Positions 1 through 9,890 are shown, counted from the stretch's first letter. The stretch is 64,000 nucleotides of DNA from Carposina sasakii (GCA_014607495.2 CP053148.1:16244001-16308000), one strand, 5' to 3'. Numbers and translations: made by a program. The notes: generated from the sequence alone by a model not told the origin.

Positions 1-449
1 TCGATGTAACTAAAAATGAACGGTTTCGCAATTTTTTATAGTTGCAATCATAGGTTGCAATGCTATCCATACATTAAAATGTAAAATAAAATACCCTAGA
101 TAGTTTAGGATTTTAGACTTCACAAACAAATAGATTTAATGGAATATTCAGGCAGGAGCGTACCAGGTTCTGAGTTTACGAAATTGTAAGCGACCACTTC
201 ATGCATTTGAGTTATTTAGACATTTTCATGAATTTGTGAGTTATAAAAAACCCCGAGTAATTTTAGAATAGAATGTTAAAAATAAATTTTTCAACTTTTT
301 TAGCACGTTAGGTAACTCACTTAAGTTGCCATTTAATAAGAACTTCTCGAAAAATTTAAGCTCTGCTGAGAATTTGTGAATACTACAATTACAGTATTAG
401 CATAATCGCTACTTTGAAGTGAGCACGAAACTTGGACCACTTTTACCGA
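1..449. other. AT-rich sequence, no gene seen
   Basis: AT-rich DNA with frequent stops in all frames. I see no splice-bounded exon, repeat end or RNA gene here. Confidence 0.5.
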
Positions 450-453
450 TTAA

Positions 454-668
454 AGGCTCGAGCAGACCGGATGCGTGTGCGTGCACGTAAGCGTAGACGT
501 GCACGTACCGCTGAGTTGTAAAGTATGGAATTATATGAGACAGGACACACCGGATGCGTATGCGTAGACGTAAGAGACGTCAAGCTGTGACAGTTCCATA
601 CATTAAACTGAGAGGTACGCGTACGTCTACGCTTACGTGCACGCATACGCATCCGGTGTGCCCGAGCC
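454..668. mobile_element. TTAA-flanked foldback MITE, copy 1
   Basis: A 215-bp element flanked by TTAA on both sides (450-453 and 669-672). The ends are inverted repeats built on GGCTCGAGCAGACCGGATGC at the left and its complement at the right, rich in ACGT and GCGT words. A third partial copy of the end (ACACCGGATGCGTATGCG) lies inside near 548. The same element recurs at 56266-56482. The TTAA duplication fits piggyBac-like or other TTAA-targeting transposases, but the end is not the usual CCY of piggyBac. The arginine-rich reading frame across it only reflects the repeated CGT words and is not a gene. Confidence 0.85.
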
Positions 669-672
669 TTAA

Positions 673-1124
673 AACTCCCTTATCAATATTGCAATTTTTG
701 TATTAATATTTAATAGTAATAGGTAAGTAGTATTCTTCTTAACAAAACTCTTAAAAGTTTTAGACTTTCTAGAGCAACTAGAAATCTGTTCGTCTAGGGG
801 CTTAGACATTGTGATAAGCGACAACGAAGTTCGAAAAGTTATGAAAACGTGATTTCTAAACGCTGTTTGTGGAGATGTTTCGATAAATTTGCGAATTTCG
901 TTGTGGCTCGTGAAATTATTTTGCGTGAGCTAGCTTAATCCTTTTGGCCGGACATGCGCTCAAAAAGCCTAACTCTGTCCGGCTTTATCCCGACGCCTGG
1001 CAACCCTAGCACTCATTTGACCCCAAGTAGATCTCGGACTAGAAGCGAAGACATGAAAAGGGGTGCCTGCGACTATCTTCGCTTCGGTATATATACTCAA
1101 CGTATTTACCGTTTGAACCTTCCC
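673..1124. other. Unassigned sequence
   Basis: No coding signal. From about 948 a slightly GC-richer stretch (GGCCGGACATGCGC) may be the body of the retroelement whose tail follows, but I cannot prove continuity. Confidence 0.35.
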
Positions 1125-1235
1125 TGGACTTCCACGCACATTTCAAGACTAAAATTAGCCAAATCGGTTCAGTCGTTCTCGAGTTTTAGCGAGACTAACG
1201 AACAGCAATTCATTTTTATTTATATATATAAATGA
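1125..1235 (+). repeat. Retroelement 3' tail fragment
   Basis: Contains AAATCGGTTCAGTCGTTCTC and then CAGCAATTCATTTTTATTTA before an AT tail. This is a common terminal sequence of lepidopteran retroelements. A related tail occurs at 26255-26335. No protein domain is present, so the element type is not decided. Confidence 0.6.
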
Positions 1236-1301
1236 TAAATAATCATACTAGATGCAAACATTTATCATACTAGAATACATCAGCTGCACTTACTACTTAG
1301 G

Positions 1302-1385
1302 GATATTCTCCCAGGCGATGACCTAGCAACTTGTCACTAATCATTCGCACCCTGGCCACTCTATGCTAAAAGTGGCTATCTCATA
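1302..1385 (+). repeat. Dispersed repeat family E fragment
   Basis: Carries the phrase CTAGCAACTTGTCACTAATC followed by a CTATGCTAAA-like word. Related fragments recur at about 20660, 26405, 27420, 36880, 46815, 57555 (-), 61290 (-) and 63150. The family has no coding sequence here and its class is unknown to me. Confidence 0.6.
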
Positions 1386-1478
1386 CTACGTCTTCTCATA
1401 CTATGTGTATTTTTGGAAAAGCAACGTTAGATAAACTACTCATAAGCTTGCACTATGGCGGTAGTTACCGGCGGATGC

Positions 1479-1515
1479 ACACTGGGCCCAGCACGTGGCC
1501 CGGCACGCCCAGTGT
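1479..1515. repeat. Small GC-rich stem-loop
   Basis: ACACTGGGC at 1479-1487 pairs perfectly with GCCCAGTGT at 1507-1515, with a 19-nt GC-rich loop. It stands out from the AT-rich surroundings. It may be the core of a small foldback element. Confidence 0.6.
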
Positions 1516-1651
1516 ATCACAGCGATAATACTCGTCTATTACACTCTATGACACCGCGCTACACCCCATTAGGAACCTAGAGCTACTTTTACGGTATTTC
1601 GTGACGTCGAGATTTTAATGCAGATAAATGTTAGTTATAAGGGTAAATTTA

Positions 1652-1840
1652 TACAGGGTGTAACAAAAGGGGTATTTTAAGCGAAAAGCTATGTAAATAG
1701 CCAACTAAAAGGAACCTACGCAGAAAATTTCAGACTCGAAATCACATGTTTATCCAGAGTGTATGGAGAATTTCTAAACAACTCAAGAATGTTCATACAA
1801 TCTTGAAAAATAAATATGTGATTTCAAGTTACACCCTGTA
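1652..1840. mobile_element. TACAGGGTGTAAC-ended MITE, copy 1
   Basis: Begins TACAGGGTGTAACAAAAGGG and ends with TTACACCCTGTA, an inverted pair. The interior has the words AAGCGAAAAGCTATGTAAAT and ACCTACGCAGAAAATTTCAG, which recur in the copies at 15355-15548 and 16106-16369. Non-autonomous: no reading frame of note. Confidence 0.75.
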
Positions 1841-2303
1841 TGTTGCCGTAATATATTGCCATGGTGAGAAAAGATAGTTTCGTTTTTAATGTATAGGTAT
1901 AAGGAAGAAATCGGTTGGATCGAGTCCGTGTGATGAATAAAGATTTCATCCATTCATCAGTGAAGAGTCAATTTTATATTTTAATCTACATAGACCACAC
2001 GTGACCAAAATGCTGGCTATACTACTGAGGCCAAAGAATAAGCATAGCAATTCAGCGCGGCAACGCAGCCAGCATTTTGGGCACGCTACCTGATAAGGTA
2101 GATTGGCTGACCATCGTGTAAAAATTAGGATGGTCAACCGACCTCCCATAGGTGCGCCATAGCCCTAAGTAGTTTTAAGTTTAGATTTTCTAAATTTTGT
2201 ATGATCTGGTTGTTGTATAAATAAATAAATCTTCCAGTTTTATAATACATGATGTTGATAAATATAAATAAAACATCTAGAAATTTACAGAAAATATACA
2301 TAA

Positions 2304-2660
2304 ATTATTATTATTATTATGATCTCCGACCGTATTTCGGCCAAGGCGACCAATCTCTACGGAGATTGTCCTGGTACGCGGGAGATATTATAGTGCACAA
2401 GCGTGTGCGCAAACACAGATGCACTCTCTATTACGTTACTCTCATAGTCCGATGGGACGGAAAGCCGACACGACCGGAGAGAGATCAGGCGCAGGACCAA
2501 CGGTTTTACGTGCTTTCCGAGGCATGAGCTAAGTGACAATTTTGCAACATTAAAATCTGTACATGAAGTAAATTCATTGGTCCAGGTCCGTGACTGGGAT
2601 CGAACTTACGCCTCCCGCTTGGAAGGTGCACGTCTTAACCACTGAGCTATCACCGCTACA
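2304..2660 (-). repeat. tRNA-derived SINE, near full length
   Basis: Read on the minus strand it starts with a tRNA-like head: box A-like TAGCTCAGTGGTTAAGA and box B-like GTTCGATCCCAG. The body contains TTGGTCCTGCGCCTGATCTC and the element ends in an ATT-repeat tail (2303-2320 on the plus strand). Pol III internal promoter motifs are present. Partial copies of the same family are at 38140-38610 and 58010-58195. It is a SINE rather than a tRNA gene because the acceptor stem does not close and a long body follows. Confidence 0.85.
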
Positions 2661-2669
2661 TATACATAA

Positions 2670-2754
2670 ATATCGCACCTTCGGTAGAACAAGGGCACAA
2701 TTGACTAAAATTGCAAAAGCAAATTGTGCCTTTGTTCTACCGAAGCTGCGATAT
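2670..2754. ncRNA. Near-perfect 33-bp stem hairpin
   Basis: Arm 2670-2702 (starts ATATCGCACCTTCGGTAGAA) pairs with 2722-2754 over 33 positions with only two imperfect pairs and a 19-nt loop. Arm and loop sizes fit a pre-miRNA-like or foldback hairpin. It lies ten bases outside the tRNA head of the SINE. No transcription evidence can be seen, and a tiny foldback transposon is the main alternative. Confidence 0.4.
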
Positions 2755-2949
2755 GTACTTTGGTAAATACTTTTTATTGCTGGAAAATGATGATGATGTG
2801 AATTCAACTTTGAAAAAAAAAACTGCTTAAAATTCATCAGTGTACCTAATGATTATTGCATTCAACAAGGGATCAACGAATATTAATATTTTAAAGCATA
2901 ATTATGTAATTGAAATTGTATTAGGCGTTACAATTCGGAAGTTCAAACA

Positions 2950-3216
2950 TTCACTATGGGTGCGCCCATTAATTAGTGGTTTACTAATTTCTATAATCCT
3001 GAGGATGCCACGGTTGTTGGCGAAACATATGTAGATTATTTATCTAGTTTTTGATTTCGGAATGGTGCAATGTATCGTCTTGCATGCTGGGTGCTCGGGT
3101 CTGGTTTCTCATGGCGATTGTAGTTAGTGCAAGTGCCTGTTGTCGCAATTATGAGTTATCAGATCCGAGGGTCAGTGGAGGGTGTAGGGCCCGGTGGTGG
3201 GCGCACCCATAGTGAA
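2950..3216. mobile_element. MITE with TTCACTATGGGTGCGCCC ends
   Basis: A 267-bp element with 18-bp perfect inverted ends (2950-2967 and 3199-3216). If the ends are taken as TCACTATGG and CCATAGTGA, the flanks are ACAT on both sides, a possible 4-bp duplication. A diverged copy, together with upstream sequence, lies at 47513-47825 on the other strand. No reading frame of interest. Confidence 0.75.
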
Positions 3217-4020
3217 CATAATTATGTATTTAATTTCTTTTAATTAATTTTTACTAGAACAGTAAAATATTATTCCGAAAAATATGGCTTACAGATATAG
3301 GTAATTAATTACCCTTTTAATAACAAAAAGTATGTATAATAAAATAATAATATCTGTAAATATTCTGTGTAAAATAAAGTAACAAAGAGTAAAGAATCTT
3401 ACTGATATTACGAATGCGAAAGAAATTTTGTCTATTTGTCACGTTTTCCGTCAATACTACAGAAACAAAACCGATTTAAAGCATATAGGCTACTTTTAAT
3501 CTTAAATCTTACTTAGATTAAAATATTTTAATCCGGTAAATTTCGACATTTTGAACTTAAGCAGTCCACACGAACGGAGTCGCCAGCGCCGGCGTCGACC
3601 AGAGTACAAATAATTCAAAAAATGCGGATGTAATAAAGCATACATATAGTAAAGCTAAAAACTTGAGATTTAATTCCATGCTTCTGAGATAAATTAACCT
3701 TAACTTTTTTATGACATAAGTATCAAACTTAATCTTCAAACAATTATATTAATGGAGCGTTTAATCAAGAAAGTTCATGTTGTTGATTGTGTTTGTATAA
3801 TAATAATAATTTAAGTAGAAACAAACTCAATATTTTACAAACTGGGATCGGTTCCGCAAAAAAATTGAGCCGGAGCCATGAACGTAATAAGAACTACGGA
3901 CGGACTGCTGTCATTGCAAAGTTGAGGCAGCGAAATGGCGGCGCCTTGAGCACACATGCACAGTTTCTGAGTTGCCAGCTTAAGAAACTTTCCCTAAATT
4001 TTGGTTAACATGTGCATAAA
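3217..4020. other. Unassigned AT-rich sequence with a Helitron-like scrap
   Basis: Mostly AT-rich. At 3560-3603 a short stretch (GCAGTCCACACGAACGGAGT) resembles the 3' hairpin region of the Lep1-type Helitron but lacks the CTAGT end. No exon seen. Confidence 0.4.
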
Positions 4021-4023
4021 AAT

Positions 4024-4290
4024 TTGCCGCGTGGTGCCGGCAGAGTAGAGTTTGAACCACCCTTGCCTGTCCGTGGGTATCCGTACGAGGCGATTAAGGG
4101 TTTCCGGGAGGTGGGCAGCAGCGCCTCCCGTACTGACAACATAGTCCGAAAATCACACTGCGGTCACTAACCCGCCTGCCCAGCGTGGTGACTATGGGCA
4201 AAACCCCCCTGTAGCAGTAGCCTTGTGGCGTGACCTGGGGGAGGCCTACGTCCAGCAGTGGACTGCAATAGGCTGAAGAAGAAGAAGAAG
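4024..4290 (+). repeat. Retroelement tail, CCAGCAGTGGACTGC family
   Basis: Starts near CGTGGTGCCGGCAGAGTAGA, runs through GGCGATTAAGGGTTTCCGGG and GGCCTACGTCCAGCAGTGGA, and ends AATAGGCTGA followed by GAA repeats (4272-4290). The trinucleotide tail suggests the 3' end of an RTE-like non-LTR element, an assignment from general familiarity with lepidopteran genomes. Other fragments: 13897-13950, 23283-23500 (-), 34200-34262, 37685-37875, 59275-59530, 60090-60196 and 61831-61930 (-). Confidence 0.75.
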
Positions 4291-4436
4291 TGCATAAAAA
4301 AGTTCATTTGATACAGTTCATAATTATTGCTTAGGTACTTCTGTATTTCTTCAATAATAATTAAAATTAAAATAAAATTATCAGCGGAACCGATTTTAAT
4401 GAAATTTTGTGGTTGTAGGTACATACTTGTAGGGTC

Positions 4437-4532
4437 ATAGAGGAATATAGAGTGATAATTTTATTAATGTCCTACTTACTGATCGACGCAATTAGTAGGA
4501 CATCAGTACTCTATCACATATTATTCCTCTAT
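4437..4532. repeat. Imperfect hairpin
   Basis: ATAGAGGAATA at the left pairs with TATTCCTCTAT at the right, and inner words GTCCTAC and GTAGGAC also pair. It is a small foldback of 96 bp, probably a MITE remnant. Confidence 0.5.
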
Positions 4533-5300
4533 AGGAGGGTTTACAAATGGGTTTCGTATAGAAATATAAAGAAGACAATAGTTTAATAGTTAGCTTAAGT
4601 GCAAACATGTTTATTATAATCTTTATTGCACACAATAAGCTATCATACATTATTGTTTAAATCACTATATGGAAAGATTACACAATAATAGAAATCCTCG
4701 CGGAAGTATTTGAATAAATATGGTGTTTCTACGAGTATGTATGTACGACTTACTCGTGAGGGGAAAAATCTACACGGAAATAGAGTAATTAGTAGAATCA
4801 TGCGGTCTGTCAAACCTAATATTGGTTTTGAAATAAAGGAGAACTTTGGCAGTTCATGGCTTAAAATAAATTGTGTAAAATGTATACAAATAAATCACTT
4901 GCGTGAAAATGTTGACCACAAAGACGCTTGATTTAGTTGGATTCCACTACATTTGCCCCTGTACTCTCTAACGATCTGAATCCAATCTTTTCGCCATTAG
5001 TTCTCTTTTGGGAATTTAAATACAAAATTATTTTAGGGACATTTGTTTTTACGCGTTGGCAACACTGATGAAAACCTAAGTTTATCTATTTTAAATAATT
5101 ATGATGATAATAATAAAAAAAATAGTTTTATTTTTGAAACAGTCAAGGGAAAAAAATTCGAGAGTCAGTAACCCTATTTTTGTTGACTGAAGGATTCGGT
5201 ATCTATGGTCGTGACAAATTTTATGAAAAAATCGTTTGTTTACAAAAAATATGGAATTATTGGTCAGAATATATGTGCTTAAAACTATAATTACCAGTGT
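4533..5300. other. AT-rich sequence, nothing recognised
   Basis: No repeat end, exon or RNA gene that I can support. Reading frames here are short and of random composition. Confidence 0.4.
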
Positions 5301-5821
5301 TCAAACTTTAACAAAAAAGCGATAAATAACGTAACTAATTTATCTAATTATTACATATTTAATATCTAAAATTATTTAAATATTTATAACTTACTACCTA
5401 ATACTTTAACAAAGTCATCTTTAACTATATAAATATTTATAATTATCACTTATTTTTTGGAGTCGGTGCCAGCCTAGGTAACGTAGTCTGTTGTGTTGAT
5501 GGACGCGCGCGGCTGGCAAAGCCACACACACGGCAAAATACAATACGGTGTAGTAGGCAGAGCACGCGGTGATGCAATTTCCTACTCTTGGTTTTACTAT
5601 GAATTTTAGTGTCGTCGGTCAGTTTTCTTAATTACATTTATTTGTTTGGCTGGCACCGACTCCAAAAAATAAGTGATAATTATAAATATTTAAATAGTTA
5701 AAGATGACTTTGTTAAAGTATTAGGTAGTAAGTTGTAAATATTTAAATAATTTTAGATATTAAATATGTATTAATTAGATAAATTAGTTACGTTATTTAT
5801 CGCTTTTTAGTTAAAGTTTGA
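5301..5821. mobile_element. 521-bp foldback element, 174-bp arms
   Basis: Left arm 5301-5474 and right arm 5648-5821 are inverted copies of nearly equal length and high identity, running from TCAAACTTTAAC to GGAGTCGGTGCCAGCC. The spacer (5475-5647) is unlike the arms: it is GC-richer, with GGACGCGCGCGGCTGGC and a CA-rich word. Little divergence between arms suggests a recent insertion or gene conversion. No transposase is encoded. Confidence 0.85.
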
Positions 5822-6255
5822 AGTCGGTTAATTTTTTTTAAAGTCAGTTTATTTGTCGATTTTTAGTTGTGTTAATGCGTTGTGGACTGGTTTCCAAAAT
5901 ATTAGGGTCCAAAGTTGAGTAAATAGACTGCGTATTTCTGCATAAATGTACATAGACGCGCGTAGCAAGATTTTTTCACGAGAAATAATTAATATCTGTC
6001 TATGAAAAAACTAGCATAAACACTGGACACTATAAATTTCGCCCGATCAAGTAGTAAAAAAATTGTTTCAAAAAAATTTACATCGTTTCTCAGCATTTTT
6101 TTGGCATAAACTTACTTTATTTGATGTATATAGTACGTACCCTTCGTTAAGGGTGGCAACGAAAAAAACCCCTGTATACTTAAGGATTTCATCGTTACCA
6201 TCTCAGGAGTAGTACCTACCCGTATAAGTATCACGTTAGCCTAAGTAACTATTTC
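5822..6255. other. Unassigned sequence
   Basis: AT-rich. An AAGTCGGTT word at 5821 resembles the end of family H retroelements (see 6900-7125), but no further match is visible. Confidence 0.35.
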
Positions 6256-6260
6256 CATCG

Positions 6261-6853
6261 ACCAATTGCAGTACTGTCTCCTAACTCCTAACCGTTATCA
6301 AATCAAATCAAATCAACTGTAGCTTCATCATCAGCACAGCAGCATCAGATGTTGATTCAAGTAACACGTTAGCCCTACATACTACTAAATAGTTTTCATC
6401 GACCAATTGCAGTACTGTCTCCCAACTCCTAACTATTAAGGAGTTCTGTAGCTTCATCATCAGCACAGCAGCATCAGATGTTGCTTCGAGTTACACGTTT
6501 GCCCTACATACTAATAAATAGTTTCCATCGACCAATTGCAGTACAGTGGAGTTCTGTAGGTTCATCATCAGCACAGCAGCATCAGATATTGATTCAAGTA
6601 ACACGTCAGCCCTACATACTACTAAATAGTTTTCATCGACCAATTGCTGTACTGTCTCCCAACTCCTAACCGATAAGGAGTTCTGTAGCTTCATCGTCAG
6701 CACAGCAGCATCAGATGTTGATTCGAGTAAAACGTTAGCCCTACATAGTACTAAATAGTTTCCAACGACCAATTGCAGTACTGTCTCCCAACTCCTAACC
6801 GTTAAGGAGTTCTGTAGCTTCATCATCAGCACAGCGGCATTCGATGTTGATAC
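6261..6853. repeat. Tandem array, units of about 108-141 bp
   Basis: The phrase ACCAATTGCAGTACTGTCTC recurs with starts at 6261, 6402, 6531, 6639 (with one change) and 6768, giving steps of 141, 129, 108 and 129 bp. Each unit also has TTCATCATCAGCACAGCAGC. Because most steps are multiples of three, the minus strand stays open for 139 codons (6491-6910) with a repeating peptide. That frame is a by-product of the array. The array leads directly into the family H tail. Confidence 0.85.
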
Positions 6854-6899
6854 CCTGAAGCATATACCTGAGTAAGACATGATTACGTAACAAAAGTAC

Positions 6900-7125
6900 C
6901 ATACGAGCATACAATTTTCGGTGGTTGCCCTAGATTTCTCCTGGATCCCATCATCAGATCCTGACCTGGTGAAAATGGGACCACCTCAGAAGTGAATTCT
7001 ATCCAACAAAAAAATTTTTTTGAAATCCGTTTATAATTGACGGAAATATCGGTGAACATACATAAAAAAAAAATTATACATACAGATGAATTGAGAACCT
7101 CCTCCTTTTTTTGAAGTCGGTTAAA
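6900..7125 (+). repeat. Family H retroelement 3' end
   Basis: Contains ATCCCATCATCAGATCCTGA, then AATGGGACCACCT, and ends CCTCCTTTTTTTGAAGTCGG followed by TTAAAAA. The same order is seen at 33000-33411. The array just upstream is probably part of the same element, since the copy at 33000 also has internal repeats of a CCATCATCAGA phrase. Confidence 0.7.
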
Positions 7126-7695
7126 AAGTGATTCCTTGCTTCTTTTTATTACGTAAAGTGCTATGGGAACAACATTTCACAACACAGGTTGGCCTAATTC
7201 AATATTATCGCTGCAATGCGTTACGTGCGTATTTAGTCAAAGCTAGCAGCGTAATTATCGATGCCGAGCTTACTATGGTTATATGTGTGAGCGATATCGT
7301 GTTAATATAGGTTACCGAGCTTACTATGAGCTTCACTTGGTGCAATGACAAGTCTCGGTCCGTAGTTCTTTATACGTTCATAGCCAGAGCGAAGCCGAAA
7401 CGGCTCCCTTATTACCTATCTATCTAACAAAAGCAGAAGCAAAAGAAAATTGTACGAAATTCGCTGATTGCTTAGATAATCAAAGGGCTGGATTGTTTTC
7501 TAGCGTGAAAGCCTAAAACCGCAGCATACTAATAGCTACTCGTACTATACGTCACGTATATGACGTCATGCTTGAGTACCTTGTATACATGTTAACTTGT
7601 TAAAGAACTTTTTGTTTATTTTCATTTGTAAAGTTCCAAACAACACCGCATAATAAACTTCCTCCCTCGAATAAGAAATCCTTAAAACATGCAAT
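7126..7695. other. Unassigned sequence
   Basis: No supported gene. The word CCGAGCTTACTATG occurs twice (about 7265 and 7315), a short local duplication. Confidence 0.35.
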
Positions 7696-7725
7696 TTCTA
7701 AGTAAACAGGGGGATATTAGTTAAC

Positions 7726-7876
7726 CTGGAAGGATACGCCTCGGCGGTGGCGGTGGCGGCTGCAGGAACACGTAGTCCCAGTGTGCCGAGTCCGGCTTCG
7801 CCATGTCTATGTACCCGTGGCGGTCCAGGCGCTGCGTCAGCATCGGCACCAGCGCCGCGTGGGTGGCACGTGTCAT
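7726..7876 (-). CDS. Candidate GC-rich exon, unknown protein
   Basis: On the minus strand a frame opens with ATG at 7876 (MTRATHAALVPML) and runs 50 codons, through RHGYIDMAKPDSAHWDYVFL and a run of six prolines, to a possible splice donor CCAG|GTTAAC at 7726. Without splicing it stops at TAA two codons later (7721). Third positions are mostly G or C, in strong contrast to the AT-rich surroundings, as expected for a conserved exon. The frame is also open upstream to 7912, after a weak acceptor-like AAAAG. I do not recognise the protein. It could be a first coding exon, or a terminal exon if unspliced. The overlapping plus-strand frame has no such codon pattern. Confidence 0.4.
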
Positions 7877-7929
7877 CGCACGTGTAGCCGCGCGTTCGCG
7901 CAACCACTTTTACGAACGAACCAACACCA

Positions 7930-8065
7930 AACACCTGACAAAGTTCCTCACGTGTCCTGGACTATAGTTTGCAGGACGTCCGACTCAGGGCGGGGTGGGC
8001 GAGGAAGTGAGAGCCGGAGTGTCCCGCGCAGGGCGGCCGGGCCGGCCACGTGCCCTGCCACACTT
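7930..8065. other. CpG- and G-rich island beside the candidate exon
   Basis: A stretch such as GGGCGGCCGGGCCGGCCACG is much richer in GC than anything nearby. It sits directly upstream (minus-strand sense) of the candidate exon at 7726-7876. It could be 5' flank, UTR or another exon of the same gene. Confidence 0.35.
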
Positions 8066-8595
8066 TGTTTGCATTTTATTTAGAGCGTAAAAAAATTATT
8101 TGTAAACGTTTTTCAATGGCAGGCTTTCCTGCAATTTCCCCGCCCCGTGCTTCTCGATAACTCGAATCAATGGAGTATATGGCAATACAATTATTTCTTA
8201 TCTCGATGTGTTTTTTTAATATTCCTATAGTAGCGTTAACAGTGCTGTTTCTGTATGAACTTTCGATTCATAAAAACTGGTCTACGTACCTAATCAACAC
8301 GTGAGTTTCGTTTACACGAAACGAAAATGTAAAATTTTTAAAACCTGTTTTCCTATCGTCTCAGGAAAATGGCTCATCGCTAAGGATCTATATTTCACGT
8401 GTATGCACGCACTTTGTCTGACATGTATGCATTGGATATGTCACATGAATGCGATTTATTCAATTAGAAAATTGTTTTAATTTCATTACAATAAAAGAAA
8501 TTGACAAAAAAAATCTTGAAACCTGTATTTACGTAGGGATGGTGCGTATTTACGCCACCTGGTTTCAAAACCAGGTTTTTACTTGGAAGTACGTA
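8066..8595. other. Unassigned AT-rich sequence
   Basis: Nothing supported. The end of this stretch (about 8560-8595) leads into the tandem duplication. Confidence 0.35.
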
Positions 8596-9085
8596 AACCA
8601 GGTACGGGCCGAAATACGCGGAAGACTTTGAAAGTATTTGACTTGCAAGTATCGTAGTGATAGTTTGAATCCAAAATTAAACCTTAGGCTATATCTATTA
8701 AGGTGTATAATCGCGCTACGTGAAAGAAAATACTTTGAAAGTAAAAAAGTTTTTTTTTGCCAGCGGGATTATAACACGCAGCCTTATTGATGAAATAAGG
8801 ACTATTTTTCTATAAAATACTTTATTAGGCATCGACGGCGCCCTGCAACCAGGTACGGGCCGAAATACGTGGAAGACTTTGAAAGTATTTACATTGCAAG
8901 TATCGTAGTGATAAATTAAACCTTAGGCTATATCTATTAAGGTGTATAATCGCGCTAACTGAAATAAAATACTTTCAAAGTAAAAAAGTTTTTTTTGCCA
9001 GCGGGATTATAAAACGCGGCATTATTGAAATAAGGACTATTTTCTCAGAAATACTTTAGTAGGTACCTAGGCATCAGCGCCCGGC
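8596..9085. repeat. Tandem duplication, 251-bp unit
   Basis: Unit 1 (8596-8846) and unit 2 (8847-9085) both begin AACCAGGTACGGGCCGAAAT and share TAAACCTTAGGCTATATCTA and TTTTGCCAGCGGGATTATAA. The second unit has small deletions and substitutions. The AACC word recurs at 9086, just past unit 2. No protein frame spans it. Confidence 0.85.
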
Positions 9086-9231
9086 AACCCATGGAATAAA
9101 TAAAGGTATTTATTGAAGGTATTTATTAAATTAAGTTATTTTTGTAGCACGATTATGTTCTTTATTTATATTAAATAAATACTTAGTACCTACTTTAGTT
9201 TATGTCTAAGAAAACTAGGATAATCTTCTTG
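9086..9231. other. Unassigned AT-rich spacer
   Basis: Nothing recognised. Confidence 0.3.
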
Positions 9232-9518
9232 TCTTAATATATAAAAAATCCGTGTCACTGTGTATGTTCCGAATAAACTCAAAAACGAGTCAACTGATAT
9301 TCGTGAAAATTGGCATATATATATGTAATTTGGTCCAACTTAGATGATAGGATAGTTATTATTTAAATTAATGGTCTTAATAACTAATAAAAAAACTGAT
9401 CATCAACGTTGGTTGTTGTTATTAATCGTACGTTCCATAAGTCTGCAACAGATGGCGCCATCTGAATTCTTTTGTCTTTTCTGCAGTCCACGCGGACGGA
9501 GTCGCGGGCGTCCGCTAG
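9232..9518 (+). mobile_element. Lep1-type non-autonomous Helitron
   Basis: Starts with TC within TCTTAATATATAAAAAATCC and ends with the hairpin region GCGGACGGAGTCGCGGGCGT and CCGCTAG before a T. TC at the 5' end, CTAG at the 3' end with a hairpin just before it, and no inverted ends are Helitron hallmarks. Other copies or fragments: 29591-29899, 30410-30605, 38911-39094, 39951-40303 (-), 48818-48992, 49979-50220, 51281-51325 and 58201-58499 (-). Confidence 0.8.
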
Positions 9519-9619
9519 TATTTCTATAAAAACCTTATTAACAACTTGGTACAAATTGTTTGTTTACAGTACATACTTTGTACAGCGGACACCAAATAGT
9601 ATGAAGCACGACTATACGT

Positions 9620-9890
9620 GAGCAAGCTCCTGCTGACAGCGCCAAAGCTGCGGCACTGGAGTTTCAAAAGTGTGCAAAAGTAGGCAGTCTAATGGAAATT
9701 CTGTGCCCGCTGCTGCTGACGGCGCCGGAGCTGTACCCGATTTGGACCTCCAAAAGTGTGCAAAAGTGGGCAGTCTAATAAATGTGCTGTGCCCGCTTCT
9801 GCTGACGACGCAGGAGCTGTACCCGGTTTGGACCTCCAAAAGTGTGCAGGAGTAGGAAGTCTCGTGGACGTGCTGTGCACTGTGAAACTT
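9620..9890. repeat. 86-bp minisatellite, about three units
   Basis: AAAAGTGTGC occurs at 9666, 9752 and 9838, exactly 86 bp apart. Each unit has a GCTGCTGACGGCGCCGGAGC-like phrase and is GC-richer than its surroundings. Since 86 is not a multiple of three, open frames of 60-78 codons appear on both strands in several phases. I read these as by-products of the repeat, not genes. Confidence 0.9.

Noticed and set aside
443..652. Arginine-rich 69-codon minus frame
   Set aside because: It lies inside the TTAA-flanked foldback; the CGT-rich ends explain the arginines.
2574..2660. tRNA gene on the minus strand
   Set aside because: Box A and B motifs are present but the acceptor stem does not pair and a SINE body and ATT tail follow.
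6261..6853. CRISPR-like array
   Set aside because: The units are whole tandem repeats of over 100 bp with no short repeat and unique spacer pattern, and the DNA is eukaryotic.
9612..9880. Several overlapping frames on both strands
   Set aside because: All come from the 86-bp minisatellite, whose unit length shifts phase each time.
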